Below the pieces are notes generated by a model, which saw only the letters and a program-made list of their open reading frames with translations, had not been told where the DNA came from and made no database searches. Positions 27,821-36,085 of a stretch of 64,000 bases of DNA are shown piece by piece. The DNA comes from Lutibacter sp. B2. GTDB lineage: Bacteria > Bacillota > Clostridia > Peptostreptococcales > Thermotaleaceae. How positions within the stretch are numbered: the first letter of the stretch is position 1; every line of letters starts with the position of its first letter. The stretch is from positions 41,517 to 105,516 of the forward strand of contig JADPRS010000009.1 of assembly GCA_015686845.1 (NCBI GenBank), read 5' to 3'. The position numbers and the translations under genes are program-made.

Positions 27821-27997
27821 TTATAACTGTATATCCAAACCTCTTCCCATATGAGGATTTACTGATTGTTCCATTATTTTTGTTAGTTGAGCAGATTGTA
27901 CCTTTGATGTGTCCATTGTCATTTTCATTACAGAAAGACTTGCTTGTTGCTGCACTTTTGCTTGACTTAGTATTGTTGATATTGCTGCAATGTCCAT
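27821..27997 (-). CDS. YjfB family protein, 58 aa
   Basis: This short protein starts M-D-I-A-A-I-S-T-I-L-S-Q and includes VQQQASLSVMKMTMD, the pattern of the YjfB family, members of which are under sigma-D control and motility-associated in Bacillus. AAGGAG lies 9 nt before the ATG. It has no transmembrane segment. It sits between the FliK-like gene and the glycan genes on the minus strand. Confidence 0.82.
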   Translation of the reverse strand: MDIAAISTILSQAKVQQQASLSVMKMTMDTSKVQSAQLTKIMEQSVNPHMGRGLDIQL

Positions 27998-28030
27998 ATT
28001 ATCATCTCCTTAGGTTGTTCGATATATATT

Positions 28031-28633
28031 CTATACAATATATATCGATAAGATTTCTTCAACAATTCTTATTGTTCCTTTTCCATCAAGTAACGTCTGC
28101 ATATATTCACTTAACTTTACTCTTATTAAATAGTCATTGCATAAATTCTTCAAGTTATACATCACGTCTTCTTTGGAAAATTCATCATACCAACCTAAAG
28201 ATATTATATAACCTAGTGCATTCATCTTCTCTACTAATTCAGACTGATTATCTGCAACTATAAATCTTATTGTAGTAGTTCCACAAGCACAAAGCTCATA
28301 TAAAGTACTTCCACCAGCTGCTATTACAATATCAGCTTTAAGCATGATCTCAGACATATACTTTGTGTTTTCGTATAATATTATATTTTTATTTTCCTTG
28401 GCTATTTCTCCTAGAGATTCTTTATTAGTAAAACCCTTACCTACAATCACATTTAGTTTTACCTTTTTTAGTTCTTCATCTTCTAAAATCATATTGATTA
28501 TCTTACTACTTATATCGTAAGAGTCAGAACCACCCGTAGTTATCATAATATCTTTAGCTACAGATATACATCTCATAATATGCCCCATACCAATACTAAA
28601 ACCACCATCTACTCTAAATACTACTTTATACAT
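28031..28633 (-). pseudogene. Internally deleted pseG-like remnant
   Basis: The first 27 residues (FRVDGGFSIGMGHIMRCISVAKD) are the start of a PseG nucleotide-sugar hydrolase. They are joined in frame directly to TTGGSDSYDISSKIIN, which in the intact pseG of this locus (32223-33194) lies near residue 150. About 120 residues of the N-terminal Rossmann half are missing, so a functional enzyme is unlikely, although the open frame of 200 codons remains intact. No good ribosome binding site is visible. The acceptor-side motif AAGGSTLYELCACGT is preserved. Confidence 0.75.
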
Positions 28634-28709
28634 ACTAATCTACATTTCTTATCAATTCAAAGGCTTCTATATATTGCAACATCATTCTCATGAAAAATAT
28701 TATTTTCTT

Positions 28710-29456
28710 CTACTCAACAACTATATACGACTGTAACGGACTAATATGTGATCTTCTTATGCTATATTTATCTAATCCAAAAACCTCTTTCAAAGCCATA
28801 GTTTCTCCAGCAAATTCTCTAACATTTAGCTCATCAAATCCTATTATAGATCCTTTTGTAAGATGTCCTCTTATTAATTCAAGACATTTCTTTGTAGGTT
28901 CATATATATCAAAATCAAAATAAGCTAAAGATATTATTGTTTCTGGATGTTCTTTTAAATATTTTTCTAGAGTCTCTACTGCATTCCCCTTAATAATCTT
29001 ATGCTTTTGGATATGAGAAATCGGACTTTCACTTTCGTGATAATTCAACACCTTACTAAGATAAGTATCATAATCCGCTGTTACAGAATAAGCCCCTTTT
29101 ACTAAATTTCCATCTTTTTCATTTACAGATGGAAATCCTTCAAATGTATCAAATCCTATTATTTTTCTATTGTAATTATATGGTTCATAAATTCCTCTAA
29201 AATTTTCAAACATCACCAAATCTTTTCCCCATCTAACTCCAAATTCCATTATTACACCATGAACATTCATAATTTTTTGGTATAATTCGTGCATAAACAA
29301 CGTTCTTGATAATGTTCTTCTACTCATGAAAAGGCCTATATTTTCTAATAGTTCATTTTCTGGTATTGGACAATTTGAATATAACTCAAAGAAACTATTT
29401 CTATTTATAATTTCCTTATCCGAACTATGTCTTGCTGTGTTAAATTCATCTTTCAT
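28710..29456 (-). CDS. TylF/MycF-type SAM-dependent methyltransferase
   Basis: This 248-residue enzyme resembles the macrocin O-methyltransferase family, which methylates sugar hydroxyls using a metal ion. Marks are GVIMEFGVRWGKDLVMFEN (SAM site), IIGFDTFEGFP, YFDFDIYEPTK and GSIIGFDELNVREFAGE with metal-binding acidic residues. Its place in the nonulosonic-acid island suggests O-methylation of the flagellin glycan. GGAGGG precedes the ATG by 6 nt. Substrate is inferred from context. Confidence 0.8.
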   Translation of the reverse strand: MKDEFNTARHSSDKEIINRNSFFELYSNCPIPENELLENIGLFMSRRTLSRTLFMHELYQKIMNVHGVIMEFGVRWGKDLVMFENFRGIYEPYNYNRKIIGFDTFEGFPSVNEKDGNLVKGAYSVTADYDTYLSKVLNYHESESPISHIQKHKIIKGNAVETLEKYLKEHPETIISLAYFDFDIYEPTKKCLELIRGHLTKGSIIGFDELNVREFAGETMALKEVFGLDKYSIRRSHISPLQSYIVVE

Positions 29457-29623
29457 ATTGTTCCCTCCATTTTATCAAATAATTTTACTATCTTCTTTTA
29501 CATAATCTATCTTTCTAATTAATCCAAAGACTTCTATATATTTTTTAATATTTATACTACTGATTACACATCTCTACAAATTCAATAATTCTAATACGTT
29601 TTTTATACACAAACACTATTCTT

Positions 29624-30820
29624 TTATTTCCTATAATAAGTCAAAACCTTATCTACTGCATCCACTACATCTTGTAAATCCTCATCACTCATTTTAGGAA
29701 ACAAAGGTAATGTTATCATTCTTTCATAAAGTTTTTCTGCATTCGGACATAATCCTTTTTTGTATCCAAGTCTTTTGTAATAAGGTTGATAATATACAGG
29801 TATATAATGAACATTCACACCTATATTTTCAGCCTTTAAAGCTTCGAAAATTTCTTTCCTTTCACCTTTGAATTTTTCAAGTTCTATTTGTATTACATAA
29901 AGATGCCAACTAGAATTTGAATATTCTTCTTCATAAGGAATAATAACACCATCTATTTTAGATAGACATTCATTATACTTTTTAACCAATTTTCTTCTTC
30001 TTGTAATAAATCCATCTAATTTTTGTAATTGGCTAATTCCCAATGCACATTGGATATCTGTAATTCTATAGTTATATCCTAAATCTAATTGCTCATAATA
30101 CCATGAACCTTCATCTGTATTTAGCAACAATTCATTATCTCTTGTAATTCCATGAGTTCTAAATAGCGAAAGCTTTTTATACAAATTTTCATCATTTGTT
30201 GTTATAACGCCCCCTTCTCCAGTAGTTATGTGCTTTACTGGATGAAAACTAAACTCTGTCATGTGCGCTATACTTCCAACTTTATTTCCTTTATATTCTG
30301 TTCCTATTGCATGGGCTGCATCTTCTATAACAGTTAAATTATATTTATCTGCTAAATCCATTATCTTATCCATATCAACAACTTGTCCTGTATAGTCTAC
30401 TGGAATAATCGCTTTTGTTTTATCAGTAATTTTTCTTTCTATATCTTTTATATCAATATTATAAGTTTTAGGATCAATATCTGCAAACACAGGAGTTGCA
30501 CCTTGATAAAGAATACAATTTGCTGATGCAGCAAAAGTTATAGGCGTAGTAATCACTTCATCTCCTTCTTTTATTCCTGCTGCATAACAAGCTGCATGAA
30601 GTGCCGCTGTACCATTAGATACAGCTACAGCATACTTTGCCCCTACATATTCTGCTATTCTTTTCTCGAACTCTCTTACCTTTGGTCCTGTTGTTAGATA
30701 ATCACTCTTTAATGTATCCACTACTATTTCAATATCTTTATCATCTATACTTTGTATACCGTAAGGTAAAAATATATTTCTTATAGGTTTTCCACCATTT
30801 ATAGCCAAATCTTTATTCAT
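29624..30820 (-). CDS. pseC: UDP-4-amino-4,6-dideoxy-N-acetyl-beta-L-altrosamine transaminase PseC
   Basis: This is a PLP-dependent DegT/DnrJ-family aminotransferase, second step of pseudaminic acid synthesis. Visible are LTTGPKVREFEKRIAEYVGA, VSNGTAALHAAC, IEDAAHAIGTEYKG and the catalytic lysine in SFHPVKHITTGEGG, the form typical of PseC. At about 398 residues it is full length. The ATG at 30820 lies 9 nt after GAGAGG; the upstream codons overlap that site. It is 36 nt downstream of pseI. Confidence 0.9.
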   Translation of the reverse strand: MNKDLAINGGKPIRNIFLPYGIQSIDDKDIEIVVDTLKSDYLTTGPKVREFEKRIAEYVGAKYAVAVSNGTAALHAACYAAGIKEGDEVITTPITFAASANCILYQGATPVFADIDPKTYNIDIKDIERKITDKTKAIIPVDYTGQVVDMDKIMDLADKYNLTVIEDAAHAIGTEYKGNKVGSIAHMTEFSFHPVKHITTGEGGVITTNDENLYKKLSLFRTHGITRDNELLLNTDEGSWYYEQLDLGYNYRITDIQCALGISQLQKLDGFITRRRKLVKKYNECLSKIDGVIIPYEEEYSNSSWHLYVIQIELEKFKGERKEIFEALKAENIGVNVHYIPVYYQPYYKRLGYKKGLCPNAEKLYERMITLPLFPKMSDEDLQDVVDAVDKVLTYYRK

Positions 30821-30856
30821 AAAATACATCCTCTCACCTTAAATATTAGTTTCTTT

Positions 30857-31900
30857 TTATAAAACCAATTTCCAATCCATAGGAGTACCTTTTTTAACGT
30901 TTATTTTAGCTTTTTCCCCAAGTATATCTTTATAATATTTTGTATGCATTCCAAATCCAGGTCTTATTGACTTTACATTTTCTTCAGTAAATATTTCTCC
31001 TTCTTTAATATCTTTAACTACAAATAAAGAACGTGAATGCTCACTACTTCTTCTTTGTTTTTCCGTAAGATCATAAGTAACGTCTCCAAGTGCTGTCTCA
31101 ACAGCTCTAATACCTTTAACCATTTCTTTAAATTCATCAGGTTCCATAGAAAATGTCGCATCCGCACCTCCTAAACTTCTATCTAAAGTTAAATGCTTTT
31201 CTACTATTTTAGCGCCTAATGCTACTGATGCTATGGCTACAGAAGTCCCTAATGTATGGTCTGATAATCCTACTACAGTCTTAAAAGTATTCTTCATATT
31301 GGGTATAGTTTTTAGATTTATTTCTTCTAAAGGTGCTGGATATGCACTTGTACATTTTAATAAAGCAACCTGTTCATTTCCCATTCTTTTACATGCATTT
31401 AAAGCTTCTTGAATATCTCCTAAAGTAGCAATTCCTGTAGACATAATTATAGGCTTTCCTTTAGATGCTATATACTCTATAAGTGGTATATCGTTAATTT
31501 CAAAAGAAGCAATTTTATAAGCCGGAACATTCATATCTTCTAAAAAATCTACTGACGTTTTATCAAAAGGAGAAGAAAAGCAAATAAGTCCTTCTTTTTC
31601 TGCTATTTTCTTCAATTTAGGCTGCCACTCCCATGGAGTATAAGCTTCTTGATACAATTTATGTAGTGTAGTTCCGTCCCAAATCGTTCCTTGCTTTATT
31701 TGAAAATATTCATTATCACAATCTATAGTTATAGTATCAGCCGTATATGTTTGAAGCTTTATAGCGTCTGCTCCAGCTTCTTTAGCAGCTTTAATAACTT
31801 TTACTGCATTATCAAAATTCTGAAGATGATTAGCAGACATTTCTGCTATTATAAATGTTTTTTCTCCTTCTCCTATCTTTCTTCCAGATATATTAATCAA
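30857..31900 (-). CDS. pseI: Pseudaminic acid synthase PseI
   Basis: This NeuB-family enzyme condenses the 6-deoxy sugar released by PseG with phosphoenolpyruvate. It has FIIAEMSANHLQNFDNAVKV, DAIKLQTYTADTIT, the PseI-type IWDGTTLHKLYQEAYTPWEW, MSTGIATLGDI, KCTSAYPAP and VGLSDHT. A C-terminal SAF antifreeze-like domain follows (EEHSRSLFV-like start, about residues 285-347). It starts with TTG, AAAGG being 9 nt upstream. Length and motifs favour pseudaminic over legionaminic acid. Confidence 0.93.
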   Translation of the reverse strand: MINISGRKIGEGEKTFIIAEMSANHLQNFDNAVKVIKAAKEAGADAIKLQTYTADTITIDCDNEYFQIKQGTIWDGTTLHKLYQEAYTPWEWQPKLKKIAEKEGLICFSSPFDKTSVDFLEDMNVPAYKIASFEINDIPLIEYIASKGKPIIMSTGIATLGDIQEALNACKRMGNEQVALLKCTSAYPAPLEEINLKTIPNMKNTFKTVVGLSDHTLGTSVAIASVALGAKIVEKHLTLDRSLGGADATFSMEPDEFKEMVKGIRAVETALGDVTYDLTEKQRRSSEHSRSLFVVKDIKEGEIFTEENVKSIRPGFGMHTKYYKDILGEKAKINVKKGTPMDWKLVL

Positions 31901-31915
31901 TGTACCACGCCTTTC

Positions 31916-32221
31916 TTATATGATTTCTAATATCTCTTTGTTCTTATCTATATGATTCATCACATTCTCTAGATTCACATACCCATCTTCATAAAACTTT
32001 TCGTACAACACTTTAATAAGTTCGTAATCATCCAACGTATCTAGAGTAATCCTGTAAGGTCTATATAAATACTTTAATTCATTTTTCAAAGGATACTTTT
32101 TATATTTAAACAATTCTTCTTCATCTTCAAGAAACCTATTATATACAACTTCTTTACCTCAAAGCTTTTTCATAATCTTACCTAGTGAACCTATGTGAGC
32201 TTGTATAATCACTAAATTCAT
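31916..32221 (-). pseudogene. Decayed spsF/pseF-type cytidylyltransferase remnant
   Basis: Reading from the ATG at 32221 gives M-N-L-V-I-I-Q-A-H-I-G-S-L-G-K-I-M-K-K-L and then a TGA at 32159-32161. The frame then continues with GKEVVYNRFLE and the C-terminal block YRPYRITLDTLDDYELIKVL. Compared with the intact cytidylyltransferase at 35058-35792 (IIQARMGSTRLPGKVM; YRWTLDTHEDWKLIKE), the start is degenerate (QAHIGSLGK lacks the RLP part), a stop is present and the catalytic middle of about 130 residues is gone. It begins 1 bp after pseG. Confidence 0.8.
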
Positions 32222-32222
32222 T

Positions 32223-33194
32223 TTAAAGCATTCTTTCCAAGCAATCTATTATTCTTTCACAACCATTGTCATCCACTAAGCTTTTCATTTTTCCACTGGA
32301 TTTTTTTCTTTCATCATAAGTATAATGCAAAATATTCTTGTATAAATCTTTTATTGTAGAATACTTAATCAATCCCATTTCATCCATTGTATCTGCTGCT
32401 AAAGTTTGATTTTCTGCTACAATAATCCCTATAGTAGGAGTTTTACAAGCCGCTAACTCATAAAGTGTACTTCCACACGATGATATTGCTAAATCACATT
32501 TTTTCATAAGTTCGCACATATTGGCATTGAAATGTAAATTAACATTTTCATTTTCATATTTTCTTAATTTATCAATAAATTTAAATGCTGGTCCAACAAC
32601 TATATCAATTGTTCCTTTGAAATTTTTTATACTTTGTAATATTTGCTCTGTTAAATTGCTATTATCGCTTCCTCCTACTGTCACCATTATCGTTCGAACT
32701 TTATCATTAATCTGTTTATACTGTATATTTCTAAACTCTTCTCTTAACGTTGTATAACTACATCCCATCATAAGCTTTGTATTAGAATTCACTTTATAAT
32801 TTAAGTCTTGTGCATAAGGATTCTGATTAATTAAAAAATCCACATTAAAATAATCGCAAATTTTTTCATCATCTAAGCATCCACTAATTTTAAATTTTTC
32901 TTTTACTATATCAAAATACTCCTCATCTACATCATAGCTATCTGTAATGATACAATCTGCATTAATATATTTTATATTTTCTTTTAGTTTATTTTCATTT
33001 ATTTGTATAACTTTAAAGTTTTCCTTCTCAATCTGCTCTATTCCTGGTATATATCTTTTAGTAATAGGTTTGTCTACTCTGCAAGCATAAAACACATTAT
33101 GTTTTTTCCTTAATTCTTTAGCTAAAACTAAAGTTCTCATAACATGCCCCATACCAATTTGAGAACCCCCATCAGCTCTTATACAAATGTCCAT
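32223..33194 (-). CDS. pseG: UDP-2,4-diacetamido-2,4,6-trideoxy-beta-L-altropyranose hydrolase PseG
   Basis: PseG removes UDP from the nucleotide-linked intermediate before PseI. It has a GT-B fold with the diagnostic N-terminal RADGGSQIGMGHVMRTLVLA, including the catalytic His of GMGH, and the C-terminal MVTVGGSDNSNLTEQIL, ISSCGSTLYELAACKTPTI nucleotide site. At 323 residues it is full length, in contrast to the deleted copy at 28 kb. AAGAGG precedes the ATG. Confidence 0.9.
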   Translation of the reverse strand: MDICIRADGGSQIGMGHVMRTLVLAKELRKKHNVFYACRVDKPITKRYIPGIEQIEKENFKVIQINENKLKENIKYINADCIITDSYDVDEEYFDIVKEKFKISGCLDDEKICDYFNVDFLINQNPYAQDLNYKVNSNTKLMMGCSYTTLREEFRNIQYKQINDKVRTIMVTVGGSDNSNLTEQILQSIKNFKGTIDIVVGPAFKFIDKLRKYENENVNLHFNANMCELMKKCDLAISSCGSTLYELAACKTPTIGIIVAENQTLAADTMDEMGLIKYSTIKDLYKNILHYTYDERKKSSGKMKSLVDDNGCERIIDCLERML

Positions 33195-33212
33195 AAAATT
33201 TCCTCTTTCTTT

Positions 33213-34250
33213 TTATTGGTTTTCAAATGCTTCATAAGGCATAACATATATTCCTTTATAGGATTCCTTTATTATTTCTAAAGGAATCCTTTTAAACTGA
33301 CTTATATCCCCAGTAATTTTTGTCAAATAATAATGATAGCCTGACTTTGAGCCCCAATCCTTTTTATATTTAAAAATTGGCGAATCTATACTATCACAAG
33401 ACTGCCAATTATAGTATCTTGCACCTGTCTTCTTGGCATATTCTATACTCCAATGATCAATGAATGTCCCAACTTGTGTATGAAAATAATCACCATCTAC
33501 AACCCTCATAAAATTATCAACAGAAAGTCCTTGATTTAAAAATAATCCACCTGCAATGATTTTATCATCTAACTTACCATACACCATTTTTACTCTGTTT
33601 TTATCATAATAACGGATGTATGTTTCAAATACAGAATATGGATATATAGCACAACCAGTTTCATTTAATCTTTTTAAATAAACATGATGATACCACTGAT
33701 AAAGATCTTCTAAAGAATAGCTCTCTACAAGCTTAACCCCATAGTTCTGGCTTTTTTTTATATTTCTCCTTAGATTTCCTCTAAACTTTGAAGTCATATT
33801 TTTAAATACATCTTCATTCAAATCTAAATATTGATAGAAGTTTTTTCTTTCAAAATCAGCATCAAAATATTTTTTGTAAAGTTCATAATCATTATAAAAA
33901 GGATACATGCATATCGTTGTTAAAATAACATTCTCTTTCTTCGCATATTCTTTCAGAAAATTAATAATCAAACTATAAATTTCCTCTTTGTTACTCATAT
34001 CACTTACTATACCACCATATCCAACATATGGCATGGAATGAATTATATTTCCATATTTATTCTTATAAAGAATAAATGGCATAGCTCCCAAAACGTTGTT
34101 TTTATTTTTGCATATAATATAATTAAAATCATAATTTTTCATGTCTTCATATATTTTTTCTACAAAATAGAATTGTTGATTTATTGCATTTTCATATAAG
34201 AATTCTATTAAATCCTTATCCTCTATACTTCTTTCTATATAACATTTCAT
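33213..34250 (-). CDS. FemAB/GNAT-like acyltransferase
   Basis: This protein of about 345 residues has the double-GNAT look of FemAB/BioF2-like acyltransferases: an N-terminal half ending in SMPYVGYGGIVSD, then KFRGNLRRNIKKSQNYGVKL, IIAGGLFLNQGLSVDNFMRVVDG and YNWQSCDSIDSPIFKYKKDWG near the end. It starts at the ATG at 34250 after GGTGG; the frame opens six codons earlier. Located beside pseG, it may add an acyl or aminoacyl group to the nonulosonic acid and could stand in for the missing PseH; both are inferences. Confidence 0.7.
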   Translation of the reverse strand: MKCYIERSIEDKDLIEFLYENAINQQFYFVEKIYEDMKNYDFNYIICKNKNNVLGAMPFILYKNKYGNIIHSMPYVGYGGIVSDMSNKEEIYSLIINFLKEYAKKENVILTTICMYPFYNDYELYKKYFDADFERKNFYQYLDLNEDVFKNMTSKFRGNLRRNIKKSQNYGVKLVESYSLEDLYQWYHHVYLKRLNETGCAIYPYSVFETYIRYYDKNRVKMVYGKLDDKIIAGGLFLNQGLSVDNFMRVVDGDYFHTQVGTFIDHWSIEYAKKTGARYYNWQSCDSIDSPIFKYKKDWGSKSGYHYYLTKITGDISQFKRIPLEIIKESYKGIYVMPYEAFENQ

Positions 34251-34353
34251 ATGACCACCATCTTCCAATACACAAACTACTTATTTTTATGTTTCTAAAT
34301 AATATCTTACAGCTATTGCTAATAGTATTTCCTTCATTAGCTACAATAATGTT

Positions 34354-35028
34354 TTACTTTGTAAAATCAACTACAAAATTTGCATCACAGTATTGTCCAT
34401 TTTCGTGAGTTTCTATAATTTCATCTATTTGAACACTACTAAATTTTGAAAATAATTTTACCAATTCTTCTTTTTCAAAAAAGTGCATTATCATTCCATT
34501 CTCATTAAAAGCACATTTACTTTCATCATCTTCTTTTATCATAAAAGTATTTTTTTCAATTTCTTCACCATCACCATATCTATAGTCTTTTTCGTTTCTT
34601 ACAAATAACAAGCCCTTTCCAGTTGGTTTTAATACCCTGTATATTTCATCTACCGCTTTTTTTATTTCTTCATTTTTACAGTAATATAAAACCCCATAAC
34701 TTATTAATCCATCAAAATAGTTGTTATCAAAAGGCAATTGGTCTACTGACGAAACTTTCAAATTATCTTGAAGTCCATTTTCCTGCAATAATTTTTTTGT
34801 ATAATTTATACCTGACTCTGATATATCAACTCCATAAGCATCTATATTTTCATTAGCCATAAAATAAACGTGTCTACCTGTTCCACAACCTAAATCTAAA
34901 ACCTTTATTTTTCCATCTCTTTTAAAATTTCTAAAAATAAACTGAACTACAATTTCTGCTGGATATTTAGGACGAAATCTAGACTGAGAATGCAATGTTT
35001 CCCACTTTTTCTTCATATTTAAGTTCAT
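34354..35028 (-). CDS. Class I SAM-dependent methyltransferase
   Basis: This 224-residue Rossmann methyltransferase has KVLDLGCGTGRHVYFMA (motif I), GVDISESGINYTKKLL, VDQLPFDNNYFDGLISYGVLYYC and a following IYRVLKPTGKGLLFVRNE. AAAGGA lies 9 nt before the ATG at 35028. It is in the glycan island between the FemAB-like and cytidylyltransferase genes, so a tailoring step on the sugar is likely, but the acceptor is unknown. A gap of 103 bp separates it from the next gene. Confidence 0.85.
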   Translation of the reverse strand: MNLNMKKKWETLHSQSRFRPKYPAEIVVQFIFRNFKRDGKIKVLDLGCGTGRHVYFMANENIDAYGVDISESGINYTKKLLQENGLQDNLKVSSVDQLPFDNNYFDGLISYGVLYYCKNEEIKKAVDEIYRVLKPTGKGLLFVRNEKDYRYGDGEEIEKNTFMIKEDDESKCAFNENGMIMHFFEKEELVKLFSKFSSVQIDEIIETHENGQYCDANFVVDFTK

Positions 35029-35057
35029 GAATAACATTCCTTTCATTATTATATAAT

Positions 35058-35792
35058 CTACTTTATTTTTTTCTGATTTACATGCTGGTTTATTGTCATC
35101 AACTCAGTTTTTCTGTCAAACAAGTTTAATATATCTTTGAAATGAAAATCATGTTTTCCTTTATACAAATTGATATATATTTCTTTTATTAGTTTCCAAT
35201 CTTCATGTGTATCTAAAGTCCACCTATAGTTTGAATAATCTTCACCATTTTTGTAATAATATATATTAGTATAATTTTCATATATGTATGGAGTAACATG
35301 TTCTCTTTGATACTTTTCTTTCGCATTTACATAAGCATCTTTTAAAGACTTAAAAGAAAAAACCTCTGTATCTAGACCCCTTGGATAAGTTTTTTCTGTT
35401 GGATGAGGTCCTTCGTTGCTTACTATTTCATACTTATTATCAATATAAAATTTTATTATTTCATCTGTAACAAATGAATCTATCAAAGGACAATCTGAAG
35501 TAATTCTTACTATTACATCTAACTTATTCTCTAATGCAGCATAATAATATCTTGAAAGCACATCTTCTTCGCTTCCTCTAAAATATTTTATTTTATTTTC
35601 TTTTGCTCTTTCAATAATTTTATCATCATTTTTAGAAGTAGTACTTGCTATAACAATTTCATCTATATATTTAGATTGCTTAACTCTATCTATTACATGA
35701 TCTATTACATATTTACCACATAAATCAAGCATAACCTTTCCTGGAAGACGAGTTGATCCCATTCTTGCTTGAATAATAGCACCAATTTTCAT
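35058..35792 (-). CDS. SpsF-type cytidylyltransferase (PseF role)
   Basis: This enzyme is expected to activate the nonulosonic acid with CTP, the last soluble step before transfer. The nucleotidyltransferase motif IIQARMGSTRLPGKVM opens the protein, followed by SEEDVLSRYYYAA, VRITSDCPLID and a C-terminal RWTLDTHEDWKLI block. It belongs to the SpsF/glycosyltransferase-like family rather than classic NeuA. At 244 residues it is complete. AAGGAG lies inside the preceding gene fragment. It is the functional counterpart of the remnant at 31.9 kb. Confidence 0.85.
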   Translation of the reverse strand: MKIGAIIQARMGSTRLPGKVMLDLCGKYVIDHVIDRVKQSKYIDEIVIASTTSKNDDKIIERAKENKIKYFRGSEEDVLSRYYYAALENKLDVIVRITSDCPLIDSFVTDEIIKFYIDNKYEIVSNEGPHPTEKTYPRGLDTEVFSFKSLKDAYVNAKEKYQREHVTPYIYENYTNIYYYKNGEDYSNYRWTLDTHEDWKLIKEIYINLYKGKHDFHFKDILNLFDRKTELMTINQHVNQKKIK

Positions 35793-35799
35793 TTTATTG

Positions 35800-36082
35800 T
35801 CAACTCCTTAATTCTATATAATCAACTTGATTTGTTGCATTATTTATATAAGGAATATATATCTTTTCATCCATTTTCAATTTATTAAAATCAAGTTTGA
35901 ATCCATCTATTTTTTTGAACTCCCTAACTCTTGGATTTCCTAATAAAATATTTTTATACTTTTCTTCTCCAAAAATAGTGATATTATTAAATCTATTATC
36001 TAAAAATATTTCATTAATTATCGATCATTGGTTTTACTCCACTATCCTTGTATACATTCCAGATAAACAAATTTTTGCTCAT
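35800..36082 (-). pseudogene. Frameshifted fragment of an unrecognised gene
   Basis: From the ATG at 36082 the frame reads M-S-K-N-L-F-I-W-N-V-Y-K-D-S-G-V-K-P-M and stops. A second frame, offset by one base, continues from 36024 with INEIFLDNRFNNITIFGEEK and runs 75 codons to a stop at 35800, with normal codon use throughout (GNPRVREFKKIDGFKLD, IPYINNATNQVDYIEL). Joined, they give about 93 residues of plausible protein. No family recognised. It starts 4 nt after the epimerase gene. Confidence 0.55.
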
Positions 36083-36085
36083 CAC

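Noticed and set aside
28031..28633. Functional second PseG
   Set aside because: It lacks about 120 residues of the N-terminal domain relative to the intact copy, so it was listed as a remnant.
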